Shown piece after piece: positions 7,713-12,099 of a DNA stretch of 12,099 nucleotides. Made by a program: the position numbers and the translations under genes. This DNA comes from CAYGVX01 sp964544285 (GTDB taxonomy: Archaea > Thermoproteota > Bathyarchaeia > Bathyarchaeales > SOJC01): assembly GCA_964544285.1 (NCBI GenBank), contig CAZJAQ010000041.1, positions 1-12,099 on the forward strand, read 5' to 3'. Numbering within the stretch: position 1 is the stretch's first letter; every line of letters begins with the position of its first letter. Under the pieces are notes generated by a model that was given only the letters and a program-made list of their open reading frames with translations, was not told the origin of the DNA and searched no databases.

Positions 7713-8153
7713 TTGAAGTCAACAGAAATTAGAACTCTGACAATCGAAGACTACGACGCCATAATCGACCTTTGGAAGCGAGCAGGCTTACCCTTCAAGC
7801 CGAAAGGCAGGGACAGCAGGCAGACGATGGAGGAGCAGATGAAAGCATTCCCAGAATTCTTCATCGGCGCTTTTAAAGAGAAAAGGCTTGTGGGCGTGGT
7901 GATCGCGAGTTACGATGGAAGAATGAAGGGATGGATAAACCGTCTCGCCGTCGACCCCGAATACAGACACCGCGGAATCGCAAGAGAGCTCATTCAAACA
8001 GCGGAGAAAACCCTGGAAAACCACGGCGCCACGATTTTCTGTGCACTAATCGAAACTCCGAACGAAGAGTCGCTCAACCTTTTTCAAAAAATAGGATACA
8101 CGACTCATCGAGACATTCTGTACGTTTCTAAACGGAAGAGCGAGGCTGTTTGA
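7713..8153 (+). CDS. GNAT-family N-acetyltransferase
   Basis: A 146-residue single-domain GNAT acetyltransferase, which moves an acetyl group from acetyl-CoA to an amine. Motif A is clear: NRLAVDPEYRHRGIARELI (76-94), with R-x-x-G-x-A at residues 85-90 forming the pyrophosphate loop. IETPNEESLNLFQKIGYT forms the usual C-terminal strand-helix with Phe and Gly-Tyr. The Asn/Glu pattern and the RLAVDPEYRHRGI core resemble the RimI-like class, but the acceptor cannot be named. The start is a TTG at 7713, three bases after the lycopene-cyclase-domain stop, with AAAAGGGG about eight bases before it, so the two genes form an operon. It is convergent with dihydroorotase, the stops lying four bases apart. 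Confidence 0.9.
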   Translation: MKSTEIRTLTIEDYDAIIDLWKRAGLPFKPKGRDSRQTMEEQMKAFPEFFIGAFKEKRLVGVVIASYDGRMKGWINRLAVDPEYRHRGIARELIQTAEKTLENHGATIFCALIETPNEESLNLFQKIGYTTHRDILYVSKRKSEAV

Positions 8154-8157
8154 AAAA

Positions 8158-9597
8158 CTAAGCGTGACTGCGCAGAATCTTGCCCACTCTAGCCTCTAGG
8201 AATACTTCTCCTCTATCCATAACCAATAGTCCGTTTACAAAAGTTTTCACTGGCTTACCCTTCACTCGCCATCCATCAAAGGGAGAATATTTCGCCTTCG
8301 AATAGAATTTACCAGCGTCAATCCTTCCCGTTTGGTGCATGTCGACGACTGTGATGTTGGCTTTACAGCCTTCCTTCAAGAATCCGGTGCCTCGTAGATG
8401 GAATTTCTCTGCCGGGTTTTCCGCTGTCAGCCTCACCAACTCGTCTAGGCTAAGCCGTCCTTCGTTCACTCTCGTTAAGAGCAGTGGCAACGACGTTTCA
8501 AGTCCAGGAATGCCTGGCTTCACATCCCACACAGAGTCTGCCTCTTTCTCTGTTACCGCGTGTGGTGCGTGGTCGGACGCTATGATGTCGATTTGACCTC
8601 TTTTCACTGCGCTCCAGAGTTCGTCCACCGTCTTTCTGTTTCTCACGGGGGGGTCTGTAAGCATCATCGTGCCTTGCCGCTTTAGGTCGTCGGATGTTAG
8701 AAGCAGGTGATGGGGTGCTGCTTCGCAGCTTACTTTCAATCCGTCTTTTCTCGCATTATTGATTAGGGTGACTGCGTTTTTGGAGCTTATGTGACAGAAA
8801 TGGATTTGCACGTCTGATTTGCGGGTGATTCTGAGGATTCTTTCAACAGCTTTAGCCTCTATGGCAGGTGTGTGGGCTTTAAGGTATGCGTCCACATCTT
8901 TATGTCCAAGTCGTCTTTCTTTTTCTGAAGTTGTTTTCACTTCTTCTTTGTCTTCGGCGTGAACCGCTACTGGAATCCCCAGCCTACCCGTTTTGTTGAA
9001 GGCACGCAGTAAGGCTTCGTCGTCTTCGATGTCGAGTCCACCTATCTGCACGTGGAGGTAAAGTTTGAAAGCCGCCGCCCCAGCCTTGACAACTCTGTCA
9101 ATCTCGTCTAGGCTTTCGGGGAATGCGGAGTAAAAGCCCACGTTTGCTATTATGCTTCGCTCGGCTTCTCGTATGCGTTCTCTGAGAGAGGCGGAATCCA
9201 TGGTGGTTGGCTCGTTGTTGGGCATGTCCAAGACCGACGTGATGCCCCCTGCGACAGCTGCCGCCGTTCCACTACGGAAGTCTTCTTCGTAGGCTTGCTG
9301 TTGACCGCGGAGATGGACATGCACGTCGATCAAGCCCGGGAGCGCTAAGCATCCGTTTAAGTCGATTTTCTTTGACGCTTGAGGCAGGTTCGGTTCCTTC
9401 GCAACCCTGACTATCCTATCGCCCTCGACTGCGATTCCAGCCTCCACGATGGAGCCTTCGGTGTAAACTTTCGCGTTGTGGAGAACCACGTCAACTGACA
9501 AATTTTGTTTCACCCACCTCTCCGCTTCAGCGGAATACTTTGCTTCGATGCGATTAAATACACACTCATCCGACTCCTTTTTTGGCTTGCGGTTCAT
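8158..9597 (-). CDS. pyrC: Dihydroorotase
   Basis: Cyclises N-carbamoyl-aspartate to dihydroorotate, the third step of pyrimidine synthesis, with a two-metal amidohydrolase site. Counting from the ATG at 9597 (479 residues), the metal ligands are all present. They are DVHVHLR (His93, His95, substrate Arg97), AFKLY (Lys178, expected carbamylated bridge), VHAED (His213), HFCHISS (His269) and SDHAPH (Asp342). NNEP (127-130) also matches. The consensus HLREPG is here HLRGQQ. The class fits dihydroorotase best; allantoinase is a less likely alternative. The first 33 residues are charged and precede the normal domain opening (SVDVVLHNAKVY). A TTG at 9501, 13 bases after GGAGAGGTGG, or a GTG at 9513 could be the true start and give a normal length near 447. 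No other pyrimidine gene is in the window. Confidence 0.92.
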   Translation of the reverse strand: MNRKPKKESDECVFNRIEAKYSAEAERWVKQNLSVDVVLHNAKVYTEGSIVEAGIAVEGDRIVRVAKEPNLPQASKKIDLNGCLALPGLIDVHVHLRGQQQAYEEDFRSGTAAAVAGGITSVLDMPNNEPTTMDSASLRERIREAERSIIANVGFYSAFPESLDEIDRVVKAGAAAFKLYLHVQIGGLDIEDDEALLRAFNKTGRLGIPVAVHAEDKEEVKTTSEKERRLGHKDVDAYLKAHTPAIEAKAVERILRITRKSDVQIHFCHISSKNAVTLINNARKDGLKVSCEAAPHHLLLTSDDLKRQGTMMLTDPPVRNRKTVDELWSAVKRGQIDIIASDHAPHAVTEKEADSVWDVKPGIPGLETSLPLLLTRVNEGRLSLDELVRLTAENPAEKFHLRGTGFLKEGCKANITVVDMHQTGRIDAGKFYSKAKYSPFDGWRVKGKPVKTFVNGLLVMDRGEVFLEARVGKILRSHA

Positions 9598-9650
9598 TAG
9601 AACCTTGCTGAACGTGTGGAAGAAAGCCTGATTACCTCAGCCTCCCTTCA

Positions 9651-9709
9651 CAGACCAGTGAACTGCAAGCCCTTCTTTTCCTTTCGGCTTGAGCCTTTTG
9701 TAAGGTCTG
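9651..9709. other. Nested inverted repeats between pyrC and the radical SAM gene
   Basis: CAGACC (9651-9656) pairs with GGTCTG (9704-9709). Inside it, CAAGCC (9666-9671) pairs with GGCTTG (9686-9691). They could form a two-tier stem in RNA from either strand, or mark protein-binding sites between the divergent promoters. Six-base arms are short enough to occur by chance. Confidence 0.25.
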
Positions 9710-9755
9710 GCTTAAAGAATAGACGTAGCGACTGTGTGTTTTGCGTTCCGAAGGA

Positions 9756-9764
9756 TTTATTTTT
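9756..9764 (+). promoter_or_regulatory. TATA-like box for the radical SAM gene
   Basis: TTTATTTTT lies about 26 bases upstream of the ATG at 9786, so the mRNA would be leaderless. An alternative box, CTTAAAGA at 9711-9718, would place the start near the TTG at 9741. Its reverse complement TCTTTAAG may also serve pyrC. Confidence 0.4.
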
Positions 9765-9785
9765 CAACCAAACGTAAACACGCTT

Positions 9786-10808
9786 ATGTCGCTTCGCCGA
9801 CTCGACACGGCTGCAGTGCCACAGATTCGAGTCTCATCTGGCTCAGCCATAGTGCTCGGTCTGGTTGGAGGCGTTCTGAACGCTAAGCCAACAACCGTCT
9901 ATCTCCTAACTTACATCGAAGGCAGATGCGCAGCAAACTGCGGCTTCTGTTCACAGGCAAAAAACAGCCGGAGCCGAGCTGACATGCTTTCCAGGGTTGC
10001 TTGGCCTGTTTTCGCGACGAAAGAAGTGATGCGCAAGCTGACGACTGCGATACAGAAGGGAGAGATTAGGCGGGTTTGCATTCAAGCTCTAAACTATCCT
10101 GCAGTCTTGGAAGACCTTCTTGTCTTGGTTGAGGAGATTAAGCTGCAGGGGATAGGGGTTCCCGTGTCGGTTTCGTGTCAGCCCTTGAGCAGAGAGGGAA
10201 TGGCGGAGCTGGCGGAGGCGGGTGTTGAGAGAATCGGGGTTCCCTTGGACGCGGCGACGAAGGATGTTTTTGACAGAGTTAAAGGAGCCTCGGCAGACGG
10301 TCCATACGATTGGGACAGGCAACGCAGAGCATTGTTGGAGGCGGTCGAAGTGTTCGGTAAGGGTAGGGTGAGCACCCATCTTATAGTGGGCTTGGGTGAG
10401 ACTGAGAGGGAGATGGTGGAAGCGGTTCAATGGTGCATAGACAACAGTGTTTACCCCGCGCTCTTTGCCTTCACACCCATACGCGGGACGGCGTTAGAGC
10501 ATGTTCGCCCACCTAGCATAGACCAGTATAGGAGGGTTCAGCTTGCCCGTTACTTGATGGTGCAGGGAATTACGGGGGTTGAGAGGATGAGTTTTGACGA
10601 GAATGGGCGTATTGTTGACTTCGGAGTCTCACAAAAGCAGCTAGAAAACGCTATCAGAGGCGGAAAACCCTTCGTGACCTCTGGATGCCCCAACTGCAAC
10701 CGCCCATACTACAACGAAAAACCCAGCGGTCCATTATACAACTTTCCAGCACAACCGACGCTCCATGAGATTATAGAAGTAAAGCGACAGCTAAAAGCCA
10801 GACACTAA
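9786..10808 (+). CDS. Radical SAM protein, biotin synthase/LipS-like
   Basis: A radical SAM enzyme related to biotin synthase, 340 residues from the ATG at 9786. The cluster motif is CAANCGFC (Cys48, Cys52, Cys55). The preceding SGSAIVLGLVGGVLNAKPTTVYLLTY and the later VCIQAL and VSVSCQP belong to the BioB-type barrel. Near the C-terminus, SGCPNCNRPYYNEKP (Cys301, Cys304) adds a CxxC that could hold an extra iron-sulfur cluster. Archaeal proteins annotated as biotin synthases include LipS1/LipS2 of Thermococcus, which together insert sulfur to make the lipoyl cofactor; a LipS-like role is my leading inference. No biotin or lipoate genes lie beside it. A TTG at 9741 would add 15 residues, but the ATG fits the family opening and the TATA box at 9756. 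G/C skew flips inside the gene near 10620. Confidence 0.8.
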   Translation: MSLRRLDTAAVPQIRVSSGSAIVLGLVGGVLNAKPTTVYLLTYIEGRCAANCGFCSQAKNSRSRADMLSRVAWPVFATKEVMRKLTTAIQKGEIRRVCIQALNYPAVLEDLLVLVEEIKLQGIGVPVSVSCQPLSREGMAELAEAGVERIGVPLDAATKDVFDRVKGASADGPYDWDRQRRALLEAVEVFGKGRVSTHLIVGLGETEREMVEAVQWCIDNSVYPALFAFTPIRGTALEHVRPPSIDQYRRVQLARYLMVQGITGVERMSFDENGRIVDFGVSQKQLENAIRGGKPFVTSGCPNCNRPYYNEKPSGPLYNFPAQPTLHEIIEVKRQLKARH

Positions 10809-10918
10809 ACAGTAATCAAGTGCACGCCCTATTGTGCAGTTGTCATGCTTGTTATATCGTTGGGGGTTTCTATGTAGACGTTAGAAAAATGTTTCACAAA
10901 ACATAAATATGATAACTT
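10809..10918. other. Non-coding stretch before the assembly gap
   Basis: About 110 bases with no credible frame on either strand. Its right end is AT-rich and includes CATAAATAT (10901-10909), which could be a TATA box for a gene whose start lies in the gap. No clear terminator was seen after the radical SAM gene. Confidence 0.4.
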
Positions 10919-11018
10919 NNNNNNNNNNNNNNNNNNNNNNNNNNNNNNNNNNNNNNNNNNNNNNNNNNNNNNNNNNNNNNNNNNNNNNNNNNNNNNNNNN
11001 NNNNNNNNNNNNNNNNNN
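10919..11018. other. Assembly gap of exactly 100 N
   Basis: A run of 100 N, the conventional filler for a scaffold join of unknown length. The order and distance of the flanking pieces are therefore not proven by sequence. Confidence 0.98.
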
Positions 11019-11020
11019 TG

Positions 11021-12099
11021 GGGTACGGAGTTTACTTACACAGTTTTGGCTCTACTTTGTATAATAACACCATAGCTTCGAATGAGATAGATGGTATAAA
11101 CCTGCACGAGTTTGGCACAGCCGAGTTTGGCTGTAACGTTATAAAACAGAATAACATACTATCAAATAAACATCGAGGCATTCATGCCGCACTATCCCAC
11201 AATAACTACATCGAAAATAACAACATAACCTTAAACGGTGAACGCGGCATATACCTCTTGGATTCCATCAACAACACTATCACTGGGAACAATGTATCTT
11301 CAAACAGCAAAACCGGCATTTACTTGAGCAGTTCTGAAAACAACACGATTTGCTCCAATTATGTTGAACGCAATGGTGAACATGGAATTTACTTAGTGCA
11401 TTCAAGCAATACCCAGATAGTTGACAATTATTACGTCAATAACAACCTGGAAAACGGTATCTACCTTGACAACTCGCATGACAATAGAATTCAAAACAAC
11501 AAGGTACAAAGAAGCATCTACGGGATTTTCCTGCAGAGTTCTCAAGGTAATAATGTTTCTGGAAACAGTATTTCATATCTGGGTAAGAGTGGCATTTACC
11601 TGACTGATGGTAATAACAATACAATTACGAGTAACACGATCTCTTCTAACACAGAATGGGGGATTAGCTTGTCTTATTCGGATGATACTGTGATACAAGA
11701 TAACACGCTGACAAACGATGGCATTTTCTTGAATCATTCAAGTTATACTAAAATCGACGCAAACAAGATAAAAGATTGTAGTGAATTTGCCATCAAGCTT
11801 GAACATTCAGAAGAAAATAATCTAACAGGGAACATTCTAACCAACAACAAATATGGCGTTTTTCTTAGCGACTCAAACTACAATGAGATTATCTCAAACG
11901 ATGTATTAAATGGTCGAAGCGGAGGATGCGGCGTCCAACTAGAGTATTCAAGCTATAACAGAATCGTCGGAAACAACGTTTCAAAAAGCCTTAACATCGG
12001 TTTTAATATGAGTCACTGTGAGAGCAACTTTTTAGCTAACAACGTTTTCAAGGGCAATAAGTACAACTTTGGAGTTTGGGGCTCCCAGCTATCGCACTT
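11021..12099 (+). CDS. Right-handed parallel beta-helix repeat protein (NosD-like), partial at both ends
   Basis: The frame beginning at 11021 is open for 359 codons to the window edge, with no stop; its start is lost in the gap and its end lies beyond the window. The protein is Asn-rich and built from about 15 repeats of roughly 22-24 residues, each close to G-I-Y-L-x-x-S-x-x-N-x-I-x-x-N-x-V-x-x-N. Examples are GIYLSSSENNTI, GIYLVHSSNTQI, GIFLQSSQGNNV and GVFLSDSNYNEI. This is the ladder pattern of NosD/Beta_helix domains, which in archaea are usually parts of large secreted or cell-surface proteins. The terminal KGNKYNFGVWGS resembles a phrase often seen near the end of such domains. Base composition is more AT-rich than the genes before the gap, partly because Asn codons dominate. 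Substrate or binding partner is unknown. Confidence 0.88.

Noticed and set aside
11421..11624. Short frames on both strands within the beta-helix region
   Set aside because: Shadows of the continuous frame from 11021, which carries a regular repeat pattern.

Overview
This is archaeal DNA, most likely from a TACK-type archaeon such as Bathyarchaeia, assembled from a metagenome. The archaeal call rests on a group II chaperonin (thermosome) with a Gly/Met-rich tail, RNA polymerase subunit Rpo6/RpoK, a Mut7-C RNase-domain protein, an intron-like insertion in a tRNA-Leu gene, and TATA-box spacing before most genes. The Bathyarchaeia assignment is inference. A run of exactly 100 N marks a scaffold join of unknown real length.

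Layout. Positions 1-99 (minus) hold most of a tRNA-Leu(UAA) gene with a 27-nt insertion in the D-loop. Next on the minus strand come a HAD phosphatase of the phosphoserine-phosphatase type (137-775) and a five-helix membrane protein of unknown function (876-1397). Divergent from these is a malic enzyme (1538-2920), followed by the thermosome subunit (3109-4767) behind a two-box promoter region, then rpoK (4794-5024). A convergent Mut7-C protein (5036-5554, minus) shares a divergent promoter region with a GNAT/FemAB-fold protein (5661-6593). That gene overlaps the 3' end of a convergent SAM methyltransferase (6575-7303). A palindromic TATA box separates the methyltransferase from a two-gene operon of a lycopene-cyclase-domain membrane protein (7383-7709) and a GNAT acetyltransferase (7713-8153). 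Dihydroorotase (8158-9597, minus) is divergent from a radical SAM protein of the biotin synthase/LipS type (9786-10808). After the gap there is an open frame, cut at both ends, for an Asn-rich parallel beta-helix repeat protein of the NosD type (11021-12099).

How the genes relate. This is mainly a housekeeping region: central carbon metabolism, protein folding, transcription, pyrimidine synthesis, and possibly lipoyl or biotin-type cofactor chemistry. Genes mostly sit singly or in pairs under their own promoters and do not form one pathway cluster. I see no CRISPR array, transposase, integrase or defence cassette.

Most worth a second look: the tRNA D-loop intron, the duplicated promoter/ribosome-site unit with a possible 27-codon upstream ORF before the thermosome, the half-size lycopene-cyclase protein, the radical SAM enzyme with a C-terminal CxxC, and abrupt switches of G/C skew inside two genes. 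None of these amounts to a clear new system.
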